Origin: Anaerocolumna sedimenticola
GTDB lineage: Bacteria > Bacillota > Clostridia > Lachnospirales > Lachnospiraceae
Assembly: GCF_009931695.1 (NCBI RefSeq)
Contig: NZ_CP048000.1
Coordinates: 2,683,501-2,747,500 of the forward strand
DNA length: 64,000 bases
Reading direction: 5' to 3'
Shown: positions 23,307 through 30,649 of the stretch, one piece after another
Layout: each line of letters opens with the position of its first letter
Numbering within the stretch: the first letter of the stretch is position 1
Translations under genes and position numbers: made by a program
The notes under the pieces: model-generated
The model's input: only the letters and a program-made list of their open reading frames with translations
What the model was told of the DNA's origin: nothing
Databases searched by the model: none

Positions 23307-24589
23307 TGGCAAAAAGATATATTAGAATAAATAACGGCCAGGGCTGGGTTAATAAGCCTTCTACAGCAACGCCGGTAAATGATGTTAACTTAAACCACAT
23401 GGACAAAGGTATCGATGATCTGGATAATGCGATTGAGGACCTATATAATGTTTTACCCCACTTAAAAGCAATAAAAGAAGTCGATGATTTTAGTACGGAT
23501 TACTCTATGTATGAAAATGCCTCTAATATTGTAGATTCTACATCGGCTATTAATACCACAAATAAAACCCTAACCATAACCAAGGGAGTGTATTTTTCCA
23601 ACTCTTATAAAGCTCATATGCTAATGTCGTATGGTAGGAACGTTATAATTAATACTGTATTTAGCCCGTCTAATCAATATCCGCAGATCGGACTAAGATG
23701 TAATGCAAAAGATTGCATAGGAGCATTGGTGTGGTACTTAAATGCAACTATGAACGGAATGAATCTATTGAAAATAAATAATAATTCGGGAGGACAAACA
23801 ACTATTTATACGGGGCCAACGCATGATGGAAATACTACGGATGATATAGAGATGAGCGTGCGAAGTTATGAAAACATGACAGAGTGTATTTTTAGGCAAA
23901 ATGGAAGAGTAATTGCAATGGGGCGATATATAGGTTCTGACTTTTATAGTCTGCAAGGGGTTGCTAATGGGTTAGGAGCGAATGGAATAGTTATTTATAA
24001 AAAATATCTGAAAGCAATGGAATTGAGAAATTATATCAATATTATATGTCTAGGCGATAGTAACACAGCCGGTAACGGTCTTACCCAAAAAGATACATAC
24101 CCAGCATTATTACAAAATAGATTCTTTGATTATAATGCTGGAGTAATAAATAAAGGTGTGAGCGCGGATCGAATTGCAAACGTTGTGTCAAGATTGTCTG
24201 CAGATGTTTATGGCCAAAAAGTTACATCTGCCAGAAATATTGTAGTATTACAGATAGGCACTAACGATGCAACAGACGGAATGTCAGCAGCTAATATTTA
24301 TAATAACATTGTAAATAATCTGGTAAATCCAATGAAGCAGAACGGGTTTGAAGTATGGCTGTCTACGATACCTGCAAGAGATAATAATTCTGGAGCAAGG
24401 ACGATTGTTAAAGGGGTAAATAATCTTATTTTGCAGGATACGAACGCGGACAAGGTTATAGACTTTTATAATCGAATGGTGGACAGTAGCGATATTACAG
24501 TTCCGGGATTGCTACAGGCCGACAATCTACATCTATCAGCAAAAAGCACAAATTTGTTAGCGGCATTAATTGCCAATGAATTAAAGTAG
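23306..24589 (+). CDS. Tail fibre with SGNH/GDSL esterase domain
   Basis: The 427-residue protein has an N-terminal virion attachment part (residues 1-50, including VNDVNLNHMDKGIDDLDNAI), a beta-sandwich middle (about 60-235) and a C-terminal SGNH hydrolase. Catalytic positions are visible: Ser252 in GDSNTAGNG, Asn320 in GTND, and Asp406/His409 in DNLHLS. Such phage esterases deacetylate surface polysaccharide during adsorption. The substrate here is unknown. All four SGNH blocks appear intact, so it should be active. The ATG overlaps the previous stop by one base; a hairpin terminator follows. Confidence 0.85.
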   Translation: MAKRYIRINNGQGWVNKPSTATPVNDVNLNHMDKGIDDLDNAIEDLYNVLPHLKAIKEVDDFSTDYSMYENASNIVDSTSAINTTNKTLTITKGVYFSNSYKAHMLMSYGRNVIINTVFSPSNQYPQIGLRCNAKDCIGALVWYLNATMNGMNLLKINNNSGGQTTIYTGPTHDGNTTDDIEMSVRSYENMTECIFRQNGRVIAMGRYIGSDFYSLQGVANGLGANGIVIYKKYLKAMELRNYINIICLGDSNTAGNGLTQKDTYPALLQNRFFDYNAGVINKGVSADRIANVVSRLSADVYGQKVTSARNIVVLQIGTNDATDGMSAANIYNNIVNNLVNPMKQNGFEVWLSTIPARDNNSGARTIVKGVNNLILQDTNADKVIDFYNRMVDSSDITVPGLLQADNLHLSAKSTNLLAALIANELK

Positions 24590-24591
24590 TG

Positions 24592-24616
24592 GTCGCAGGC
24601 GTAACAGTTTGCGGCT
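24592..24616 (+). terminator. Hairpin terminator between fibre and lysis genes
   Basis: GTCGCA and TGCGGC (one G-U pair) flank a loop and are followed by TTTTATC. It separates the structural genes from the lysis cassette. Confidence 0.5.
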
Positions 24617-24645
24617 TTTATCATTAAATAACGAGAGGTAGTTGG

Positions 24646-24885
24646 ATGACAGAAACAGTCATAGTAGCATTAATCAGCCTTGCCGGTACATTGGCAGGGT
24701 CATTTTTTGCCCAGAGAAAAGGTGCGGCTTTAATTGCTTATCGATTAGAGCAATTAGAAGAAAAGGTACATGCCCACAATAACTTAATCGACAGAACTTA
24801 CAAACTGGAAGAGGGCCAGCGCCTACAGGAAGAAAAATTAAATGTAGCTAATCACCGCATAGCGGATTTAGAGAAAGAGAGGTAA
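24646..24885 (+). CDS. XhlA-like membrane-associated lysis protein
   Basis: The 79-residue protein has one N-terminal hydrophobic helix (about residues 4-22, VIVALISLAGTLAGSFFA) followed by a charged coiled coil to the end (EQLEEKVHAHNNLI and following). This reversed topology matches small phage proteins of the XhlA type that work with a holin. It is the first gene of the lysis cassette, has a GAGAGGTAG ribosome site, and the holin follows 5 bases after its stop. The role in lysis is inferred from topology and location. Confidence 0.65.
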   Translation: MTETVIVALISLAGTLAGSFFAQRKGAALIAYRLEQLEEKVHAHNNLIDRTYKLEEGQRLQEEKLNVANHRIADLEKER

Positions 24886-24890
24886 TTTAT

Positions 24891-25166
24891 ATGGATTTAA
24901 CATTTTTAACAGATTACATTAACTTAGTGGTTTTAGGCATTTGCTTATGTATTGGGTATGTGGTTAAAACAAGCCTGGATTTCATCCCGAACAAATACAT
25001 ACCACTTATCATGCTTTTGGCCGGAACATCAATTAATGCTGTTATGAATCTGGGTAATGTAAATGCTGCAGTTATTCTGGGCGGAATGATAAGCGGCCTG
25101 GCTAGCACGGGCCTATATGAAGCAATGCGTAATCTATTAGATAAAGGCGGAAAAAAGGAGGACTAA
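24891..25166 (+). CDS. Phage holin
   Basis: The 91-residue protein has three predicted hydrophobic stretches (about residues 8-27, 36-55, 57-75) and a charged, Lys-rich C-terminus (DKGGKKED), as in the class of small phage holins found in Clostridia (phage_holin_5-like). It would form membrane holes that release or activate the endolysin at the end of the lytic cycle. It lies between the XhlA-like gene and the endopeptidase, which begins 5 bases later after GGAGG. Confidence 0.8.
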   Translation: MDLTFLTDYINLVVLGICLCIGYVVKTSLDFIPNKYIPLIMLLAGTSINAVMNLGNVNAAVILGGMISGLASTGLYEAMRNLLDKGGKKED

Positions 25167-25171
25167 TAATC

Positions 25172-25831
25172 ATGAATATAAAAGAGACATGCAGAGATAT
25201 CTATGAGTTAAACCCACTGGTTAAGGTTATGCTGGAACTGGCACTGATTGATATCCGTAGCCAGGGTATAAATCCTTTAGTGGTAGAAACATACCGGCCG
25301 GCAGAACGACAGAAATATCTGTATTGTCAGGGCCGATCCATAGCAGAGTGTACAGCTGCAGGTATAAGCAAATCATTTGCTGAAGCTTACAGCTGCCCTA
25401 AAGCGATTGAAGTAACCTGGACACTTAACAGTATACATATCCAGCGGAAAGCCGTTGATGTGGTACCACAGCGCAAAGTAAATGGTGTTATGACGGCAAT
25501 CTGGAACAGCCAGGACAAAGAGACCAAGGCTATTATAAACACTATGGCTCGTTATGGTTTCGAACCAGGGGCCAATTGGGGAACGAATCCGGACAGTCCT
25601 CATTTTCAGGTTAAGGGAGATTTTACAACTCTCTTTTATTCTGGACATACAACCCAATATGTTACTATGGCGGTACAAATTGCCCTTAATAAGAAAGTAA
25701 AGGCAGGAATAGCCACAGACGGGGAATGGGGGCCTAAAACAACAGCTGCCGTAAATGCTTTCCGAAAGAAAAATAAATGGAGCGCAAACGGTAAGCTGGG
25801 CGCTACCGCTCTAAAGAAATTATTAACATAA
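25172..25831 (+). CDS. Phage endolysin: M15-type endopeptidase with peptidoglycan-binding domain
   Basis: The 219-residue enzyme has an N-terminal M15 (VanY / L-alanyl-D-glutamate endopeptidase-like) domain with zinc ligands His89 and Asp96 (SIHIQRKAVDVV) and His144 (SPHFQV). A C-terminal peptidoglycan-binding type 1 module (about residues 160-219, ATDGEWGPKTTAAVNAF) follows. It cleaves the stem peptide of peptidoglycan to lyse the host. There is no signal peptide, so release depends on the holin encoded just upstream. It has a strong GGAGG ribosome site. A bidirectional terminator follows 10 bases after its stop. Confidence 0.9.
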   Translation: MNIKETCRDIYELNPLVKVMLELALIDIRSQGINPLVVETYRPAERQKYLYCQGRSIAECTAAGISKSFAEAYSCPKAIEVTWTLNSIHIQRKAVDVVPQRKVNGVMTAIWNSQDKETKAIINTMARYGFEPGANWGTNPDSPHFQVKGDFTTLFYSGHTTQYVTMAVQIALNKKVKAGIATDGEWGPKTTAAVNAFRKKNKWSANGKLGATALKKLLT

Positions 25832-25841
25832 ATATAAAATC

Positions 25842-25866
25842 CCCGGTCGTAATGACCGGGAATAAT
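25842..25866. terminator. Bidirectional terminator between lysin and Big2 gene
   Basis: The 7-bp perfect stem CCCGGTC / GACCGGG (25842-25848, 25854-25860) has A- and T-rich flanks on both sides. It closes the plus-strand late operon and the convergent minus-strand secreted-protein gene. Confidence 0.75.
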
Positions 25867-26601
25867 TTATTCTATATCGGATAGATTTATTGTATCAAAT
25901 TTTTTACCTGTATCCTTATCAACTATATCAATCAAAAATTTAATATCTGCATCTTTTATACCATTGAATTGCTGATATCCACTACTCCATATAAATAGTC
26001 CTAAAGCCGTAGGATCATTTTCTACATTTTTTTGATATTCATTTTTATCAACCGTTGAGACGAAATAAGTAAAATCCTTATTTACAGTAATTGCTTCATA
26101 ATAAGGGAGCAAATTATCAGATAAGGAAGTTTTAAAATTTTCAGTTAAAAAATTCAAAATATCTTTTTGCTGAACAGTTGTCATTGTGTAAGTTGTTGTA
26201 TAATCATCATTCAGTTTAGTCTTAGAAAATTTAATGGTACCTAAATATTTTGTTATTGCATCATTGTTTAGCATATTAGTTACTGTTACAGTGACTGTTT
26301 TTTCATTGACCGTAATTTTACATGTATATTTTTTACCGTTTATTGCTGCAGTAATATTTGCGGTGCCTTTTTTCATGCCTTTAACAACACCTTTAGTACT
26401 TACAGTGGCAATTTTTTTATTGCTTGTACTCCATTTTGCTGCTTTAGTGGTACCTGTTAATTTTAAGGTAACAGAACTCCCCACCAAGATTGTAGCTTTA
26501 CTTTTATTAAGTTTAATAGTTGCAGCGTTAGCAGTTTGAACTGGTGCCGCTAATGCAATCAGAATGATGAAAGTCATTAGCACTGATAAGAATTTTTTCA
26601 T
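25867..26601 (-). CDS. Secreted Big2 Ig-like protein, probable lysogenic-conversion gene
   Basis: The 244-residue protein has a textbook signal peptide (MKKFLSVLMTFIILIALAAP, then cleavage around ANAA, residue 27). One Big2 Ig-like module (about residues 28-100, with AKWSTSNKKIATVSTKGVV) and a C-terminal domain of about 140 residues with no recognised family follow. It is convergent to the phage late operon, lies between lysin and attachment region, and has its own sigma-A promoter and AGGAGGG ribosome site: the classical place and layout of a lysogenic-conversion gene. It lacks a sortase signal, so it is probably released or wall-bound by its Ig module. Confidence 0.75.
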   Translation of the reverse strand: MKKFLSVLMTFIILIALAAPVQTANAATIKLNKSKATILVGSSVTLKLTGTTKAAKWSTSNKKIATVSTKGVVKGMKKGTANITAAINGKKYTCKITVNEKTVTVTVTNMLNNDAITKYLGTIKFSKTKLNDDYTTTYTMTTVQQKDILNFLTENFKTSLSDNLLPYYEAITVNKDFTYFVSTVDKNEYQKNVENDPTALGLFIWSSGYQQFNGIKDADIKFLIDIVDKDTGKKFDTINLSDIE

Positions 26602-26632
26602 TTATAACCCTCCTATGTAATAATATACCAAT

Positions 26633-26661
26633 AGTATGGGATTAATTTATTAAATTGTCAA
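26633..26661 (-). promoter_or_regulatory. Sigma-A promoter of the minus-strand Big2 gene
   Basis: On the minus strand TTGACA (26661-26656) and CATACT (26638-26633) are separated by 17 bp. The start point would lie about 25 bases before the start codon. The promoter sits downstream of the tandem hairpins, so these are not part of its leader. Confidence 0.75.
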
Positions 26662-26671
26662 TATAAAAATA

Positions 26672-26851
26672 CCCCATGCACAATAGGGGTAGCGCATGGG
26701 GTTCATCAAGATCTTATACTGGGGAGCATATAGATCGAAAATATATTACCACAAATTACTATTGTATTCAACATGAAATTACATAAAATGCCCCATGCAA
26801 TCTGGGGGAGAGCATGGGGCGCGTTTTGGATGCTAAGCGGGGTGCCTAGCA
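26672..26851. ncRNA. Tandem pair of GGGG-loop double-hairpin motifs (unknown RNA or site)
   Basis: Two copies of a two-hairpin unit are spaced 119 bases apart. Hairpin 1: CCCCATGC / GCATGGGG at 26672-26701 and again (with one more G-C pair) at 26790-26820, each loop with a GGGG(G). Hairpin 2 at 26710-26736 and 26831-26851: a 5-bp outer stem, a mismatch or bulge, a 2-bp inner stem and a GGGG loop. The outer stems differ in sequence (GATCT/AGATC versus TGCTA/TAGCA) yet both pair, which is compensatory change. On the minus strand hairpin 1 has a T-rich tail. No ORF is present. No known family is recognised. Confidence 0.45.
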
Positions 26852-26892
26852 AGAATATTTTAACATATCTTTCATAATGTGACAATAAAAGT

Positions 26893-26920
26893 AGCCCGGT
26901 TTTTACCGGGCTATCTGCTC
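26893..26920. terminator. Hairpin with 7-bp GC stem (terminator-like)
   Basis: AGCCCGG and CCGGGCT flank TTTTTA. On the minus strand it is followed by ACTTTTATT, on the plus strand by little T. It probably insulates the region between the tandem hairpins and the attachment repeats. Confidence 0.5.
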
Positions 26921-26924
26921 TTAG

Positions 26925-26957
26925 TTTGACATATATTTGACTTCCGTTTGACTTCCG
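26925..26957 (+). repeat. Three 11-bp tandem repeats, candidate integrase arm-type sites
   Basis: TTTGACATATA, TTTGACTTCCG and TTTGACTTCCG follow each other without gap, starting at 26925, 26936 and 26947. The 11-bp period puts all three on one face of the helix, like the P' arm sites of lambda-type tyrosine integrases. The location, after the last phage gene and before host genes, supports the right attachment arm. Confidence 0.5.
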
Positions 26958-27023
26958 GACACATAGTATTTTGTATTTTTTACTAGTATTTTATAGTACT
27001 TAAGTGATTTCTGAAAATTCATG

Positions 27024-27054
27024 CAAGTGCTTGATTTTACTGCATCTAAGCACT
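27024..27054. other. Inverted repeat near putative prophage attachment core
   Basis: AAGTGCTT and AAGCACTT (27024-27031, 27047-27054) are perfect 8-bp arms 15 bases apart, about 70 bp past the arm-type repeats. It could include the crossover core, but the spacer is longer than usual and the left copy is outside the window. Confidence 0.25.
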
Positions 27055-27182
27055 TTAATAAGGACGTTGTTTAAACAGATAAATTTAATAAAGTCGTAAA
27101 GTAAAGTATTATTTTTGGGAGGTGGGATTGGCTTAAAGTCTGTGTTTATGAGATTTTATTTTGTGTTTTCGGGGTAAAAAAA

Positions 27183-27205
27183 AGGCCCACCAGGTTGGTG
27201 GGCCT
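27183..27205 (-). terminator. Strong terminator of the cysteine-rich peptide gene
   Basis: The 9-bp perfect stem AGGCCCACC / GGTGGGCCT with a 5-base loop is followed on the minus strand by a run of eight Ts. It lies 19 bases after the peptide stop codon. Confidence 0.8.
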
Positions 27206-27224
27206 ACAAAAAACTATTACATGC

Positions 27225-27308
27225 TTAGTTGCAAGAACCGAAACGGCAATATTTTAATATTTGTCTACATAATTCACTAAAATCGCAAGAACCAAAATTG
27301 AAACACAT
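27225..27308 (-). CDS. Cysteine-rich micropeptide (27 aa)
   Basis: The minus strand carries ATG 9 bases after a perfect AGGAGG, then 27 codons, a TAA and a strong terminator, i.e. a complete small transcription unit. The peptide has five Cys (positions 2, 8, 14, 21, 26) and a nearly symmetric layout, with FGSC occurring twice (FNFGSCDF near the start and YCRFGSCN at the end). There is no leader-type hydrophobic segment. It lies between the prophage end and an FMN-binding lipoprotein gene. It could be a metal-binding peptide, a redox peptide or a bacteriocin-like/RiPP precursor; no maturase is next to it. I do not recognise a family. Confidence 0.5.
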   Translation of the reverse strand: MCFNFGSCDFSELCRQILKYCRFGSCN

Positions 27309-27572
27309 AATTTATATCCTCCTTTAATTAGCTGTCTTTTAGGAACAAATTAATAGTAACACATTTGTAACAAATATGTAATATATAAGTGGTGGAAGCT
27401 AAGGAGGTATATGGGAATGGTGGAATTATTAAGGAAGTATTGACTGACTCCTGATGGCTTAACGGATTTGCGAGGCCTGACTTTTAATATTATTGACAGA
27501 AAGAAAGATCTGCTGCAAAAAATCGTAATTATTATTAAGGAATTTTACAACAGATCAAAAGATATAATTTTA

Positions 27573-28001
27573 TTACTTATTTTTTAAAGCCTCCGTATCA
27601 ACTCCAGCTTCCTGCAGCGCTGTTTCTGCCGCAGTTAAAACTGCTTTACAGGTTATGGTGGCACCGGATATGGAATCTATAGAAAGGCTTTGTTTGGCTA
27701 CGATTGATTTGACCACTCTGGGAGCAGCCTTGCCGCCGATATCCGGTGTTTCCTTTGAGGCATCAACCCGCATTGTACCAATTTTTCCGCTATCCGTTGT
27801 GGTTACTTCAACGGTGATATCACCGCCATAACCAGCAACAGTAGCAGAATATTTTTGGTTTTGCGGATTTTTAGTGTTTATATAGCTGCATCCGGTCAAT
27901 AATAAACCGGATACCAGAAAAGGTATGATATAAAATTTTAAAATCATAAATTTTATACTTTTAAAATAAGCTGTAAATTTATCAATTAAATAAAATTGCA
28001 T
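27573..28001 (-). CDS. FMN-binding domain lipoprotein
   Basis: The 142-residue protein has an N-terminal hydrophobic signal with lipobox LLLTGC (Cys at about residue 38) and an FMN-binding domain. The domain contains GKIGTMRVDASKETPDIGG and the SISGATITCKAVL motif; in this family (RnfG/NqrC-like) FMN is attached covalently to the Thr of the SGAT motif. It would act outside the membrane in electron transfer. The frame is open to 28037, but GGGAGG before ATG 28001 decides the start. It is transcribed away from the nitroreductase gene, which could be a functional partner as another flavin protein. Confidence 0.8.
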   Translation of the reverse strand: MQFYLIDKFTAYFKSIKFMILKFYIIPFLVSGLLLTGCSYINTKNPQNQKYSATVAGYGGDITVEVTTTDSGKIGTMRVDASKETPDIGGKAAPRVVKSIVAKQSLSIDSISGATITCKAVLTAAETALQEAGVDTEALKNK

Positions 28002-28359
28002 AGTAATATTCCTCCCAAATGATTTATGAAAATACATCTTAAGGCAGATATCCTAAAAATAAATGCAACGATCCCGGCAGAATATCCATAGATATATCAG
28101 ATATAATTTGTATGCAAGTAAATCTTTTCTATATATCGTAATTGGATTTTGATAATTCTAATATTATTATAAACATTTATCAGTTTTTAAAACTGTTAAA
28201 TACTTATAAATTTAATTATTTGGGTGTCATAGTCCAACGTAGTTTATTGAATGTTGCCAGTATGTTAGAATCAAAGAATCTATATCCTTTAATTTATTGT
28301 AAAAAATATTTATTCTTTCTAATCTTTTTATTAAATTTTCCGTTATCTCCGGTTTTTTA

Positions 28360-28388
28360 TTAACATAAAGTAAGTAAAATGGTATAAT
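28360..28388 (+). promoter_or_regulatory. Sigma-A promoter of the nitroreductase operon
   Basis: TTAACA and TATAAT are separated by 17 bp, about 80 bases before the start codon. The rest of the 470-bp gap upstream (28002-28359) is AT-rich and holds only an implausible 73-codon ORF without ribosome site; nothing else was seen there. Confidence 0.65.
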
Positions 28389-28473
28389 ACGTAAAAAAGC
28401 ATTATATATAAGTGAATTCTAGGTGGAATGTATATCTTGCTTACATAAATGAAAATTAGAAGGAGGTATAAAG

Positions 28474-29235
28474 ATGACAAATTCACAATTGTATGAAACA
28501 ATTTTTAAACGGAAGTCAATCCGAAAATTTGACATGACACCTCTTGATGCTGCTGCTTTATCAGGTATAAAAAATTATGCGGCAGAAATAAGACCACTAG
28601 ATAAAGAAATAAAATATGAGTTTGTATATTTAGTAACAAATGATGTGAAAAATCTTTTGCCGATTAAAGCTCCCCACTATATCTGCATATATTCGGAGAA
28701 AAAAGAAGGATATCTCACAAATGCCGGTTTTCTGCTTCAGCAGATGGACCTTTATTTTTCGGCAAATCATTTAGGCAGCTGTTGGCTGGGTATGGCGAAA
28801 GTAGCGGGAGATATACCGGATAAAAAGAACAGTATGGAATTTGTTATTATGATTGCTTTCGGTAAGACAGACGAACCGCTGTATCGAAGTGATATTGCCG
28901 AGTTCAAGCGTAAAAACCTTACCGAGATTACTAATTTAACAGATTGTAAGGAGCTGTTGGAACCTGTTAGGCTTGCACCGTCGGCATCGAACTCACAACC
29001 CTGGTACATCAGCGGAAGTAAGGAAGAAATTATCGTCAGCCGTAAAAGTTTAAATATTATAATGGCACCTATATATAATAAAATGAATCAGGTTGATATT
29101 GGCATAGCATTATACCATTTATGGCTTTCTTTAGAATATCATGGCTTTACACCTGATTTAGCTTATGAGAAAGGAAATGTACCTAAAGGTTATGATTATA
29201 TGGCGACCGTACATGTAAGAAAAACACTTTCATAA
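28474..29235 (+). CDS. Nitroreductase-family protein
   Basis: The 253-residue protein has the N-terminal signature of the nitroreductase family (IFKRKSIRKFDMTPL) and, near residue 170, LAPSASNSQPWYI, the FMN-contact segment of the family. Members are flavin-dependent NAD(P)H oxidoreductases; several clostridial versions fuse two half-domains as seems to be the case here. A strong AGAAGGAGG ribosome site supports the start. The aldo/keto reductase gene follows after 78 bases on the same strand, so both may form a redox operon. The natural substrate cannot be told from sequence. Confidence 0.85.
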   Translation: MTNSQLYETIFKRKSIRKFDMTPLDAAALSGIKNYAAEIRPLDKEIKYEFVYLVTNDVKNLLPIKAPHYICIYSEKKEGYLTNAGFLLQQMDLYFSANHLGSCWLGMAKVAGDIPDKKNSMEFVIMIAFGKTDEPLYRSDIAEFKRKNLTEITNLTDCKELLEPVRLAPSASNSQPWYISGSKEEIIVSRKSLNIIMAPIYNKMNQVDIGIALYHLWLSLEYHGFTPDLAYEKGNVPKGYDYMATVHVRKTLS

Positions 29236-29313
29236 AAGCAATGATAAAGATGCCGCCTTATGGCATCTATTACAGGAATTAGTCTGCTAAGGGCAGCGGA
29301 ATGGGAGGAAATA

Positions 29314-30504
29314 ATGAAGACAAGAGTAAATCAAAAGAACGGGGATAACCTTTCCATATTAGGATTTGGGTGTATGCGTTTTCCTACCAGGGGAGGCAGT
29401 ATTGATGAACCCAGAGCCACTGCTATGGTTCGGGATGCCATAGCAAAGGGAGTTAATTATTTTGATACGGCCTATATCTACCATGGGGGAAAAAGTGAAT
29501 CTTTCTTAGGTTCCGCATTAGCCGGCGGTTACCGGGAGAGAGTCAAAATAGCTACGAAACTTCCTCCGTTTATGGTAAATAAATTAGACAATGCCAAGAA
29601 AATATTTGCTACACAGCTTTCCAGATTACGGACCGGTTATATTGATTATTACCTGTTACATATGCTTACGGACAAACCCATGTTTGACCGATTGAATTCT
29701 CTTGGAGTATTGGAGTGGATGGAGCAGTTAAAAGCAGAAGGCAAAATCCGAAATATCGGATTTTCTTTTCATGGAAGTAAAGCGGATTTTGAAAAAATAG
29801 TTAAGGCTTACCCCTGGGATTTCTGCCAGATACAATATAATTATATGGATGAAAATAATCAGGCGACGAAGGACGGATTGCAGCTTGCAGCAAGTCTTGG
29901 AATTCCTGTCATAGTCATGGAACCCTTACGGGGCGGAAAATTAGTCAACAATTTGCCGGGAGAAGTAATCAAAACGTTTAACAAATACGATGATAAACGT
30001 TCCCCTGCCGAATGGGCCCTTAGATGGGTGTGGAATCATCCGGAGGTTAATGTATTATTATCCGGAATGAGTACCGAAGAACAATTAGCTGATAATATCC
30101 GAATTGCCGGTGATGTAGATGCAGATTCCCTAAGTAAGGAAGAACTTAATATCTTTGAAAAAGTAAAGTCAGTAATGATGGAAAAGACAAAAATACCTTG
30201 TACTGCCTGCGGTTATTGTATGCCATGTCCTGCCGGTGTTGATATACCTGGATGTTTTTCCTGCTATAATGACAAATACCTGTTAAATGATAAATCCATG
30301 CGGTGGAAATATATGCAGACTCTTGGTGCAATGTCCGTAAAACCTGCTAATGCTTCCAGGTGTAAGGAATGCGGCAAATGTGAGACACATTGTCCGCAGC
30401 ATATAGCGATTCGCTCCCAATTAAAGACGGTAAGTAAAGAGATGGAGGGTTTTTTCTATAAACCCATGGTAGGTATTGTAAGAAAGGTAATGAAGATAAA
30501 ATAA
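29314..30504 (+). CDS. Aldo/keto reductase with C-terminal 4Fe-4S ferredoxin domain
   Basis: The 396-residue enzyme has an AKR barrel (residues 1-290) with catalytic positions Asp/Tyr in FDTAYIYHGGKSE, Lys in VKIATKLPP and His in IGFSFHGSK. Its C-terminal part binds Fe-S: CTACGYCMPCPAGVDIPGC and CKECGKCETHCPQHI. Such fused enzymes are common in anaerobic Clostridia, where ferredoxin-type electrons may replace NADPH. The frame is open to 29260, but GGGAGG before ATG 29314 decides the start. It follows the nitroreductase gene on the same strand, and a terminator lies right after it. The substrate is unknown. Confidence 0.88.
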   Translation: MKTRVNQKNGDNLSILGFGCMRFPTRGGSIDEPRATAMVRDAIAKGVNYFDTAYIYHGGKSESFLGSALAGGYRERVKIATKLPPFMVNKLDNAKKIFATQLSRLRTGYIDYYLLHMLTDKPMFDRLNSLGVLEWMEQLKAEGKIRNIGFSFHGSKADFEKIVKAYPWDFCQIQYNYMDENNQATKDGLQLAASLGIPVIVMEPLRGGKLVNNLPGEVIKTFNKYDDKRSPAEWALRWVWNHPEVNVLLSGMSTEEQLADNIRIAGDVDADSLSKEELNIFEKVKSVMMEKTKIPCTACGYCMPCPAGVDIPGCFSCYNDKYLLNDKSMRWKYMQTLGAMSVKPANASRCKECGKCETHCPQHIAIRSQLKTVSKEMEGFFYKPMVGIVRKVMKIK

Positions 30505-30510
30505 TTTTGG

Positions 30511-30546
30511 GGACTGAATTCCATATAGTAGAATTCGGTCCTTTTA
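30511..30546 (+). terminator. Terminator after aldo/keto reductase gene
   Basis: GGACTGAATTC and GAATTCGGTCC pair over 11 bp with one G-U, loop of 9, followed by TTTTATAG. It ends the nitroreductase operon. Confidence 0.75.
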
Positions 30547-30649
30547 TAGTCTTTCTTAGCACAATATGTCATTGCTTTCGTTGAAAAATAGGAGTATGAT
30601 TAGGAATGTAAACTCATATATATATAAATATCGAGGAGGAGATGGTAAT

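Larger units (their letters stand above)
1..27054. mobile_element. Right-hand part of a siphovirus-type prophage (left end outside window)
   Basis: The gene order late regulator, TerS, TerL, portal, MuF, scaffold, capsid, connectors, tail tube, tape measure, fibres, holin and lysin is the canonical late module of a Firmicute siphophage, nearly all on the plus strand. Lysogeny, integrase and replication genes are not present and should lie to the left. The right boundary is placed just after three TTTGAC repeats (26925-26957) that resemble integrase arm sites; the exact attachment core is not identified. The head and tail genes look intact apart from one frameshifted connector gene, so the prophage may still be inducible. 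Confidence 0.9.

Noticed and set aside
26672-26820. CCCCATGC hairpins as ordinary terminators of a minus-strand gene
   Set aside because: The T tails on the minus strand are moderate, no minus-strand gene ends there, and the paired second hairpins with conserved GGGG loops are not explained by termination.
26602-27572. tRNA, tmRNA or CRISPR array at the prophage border
   Set aside because: No cloverleaf with CCA-type end and no regularly spaced repeat-spacer units were found; the repeats present are two hairpin units and three contiguous 11-mers.
28142-28363. 73-codon plus-strand ORF between the FMN-binding and nitroreductase genes
   Set aside because: No ribosome site, AT-driven composition, and it overlaps the promoter region of the next gene.
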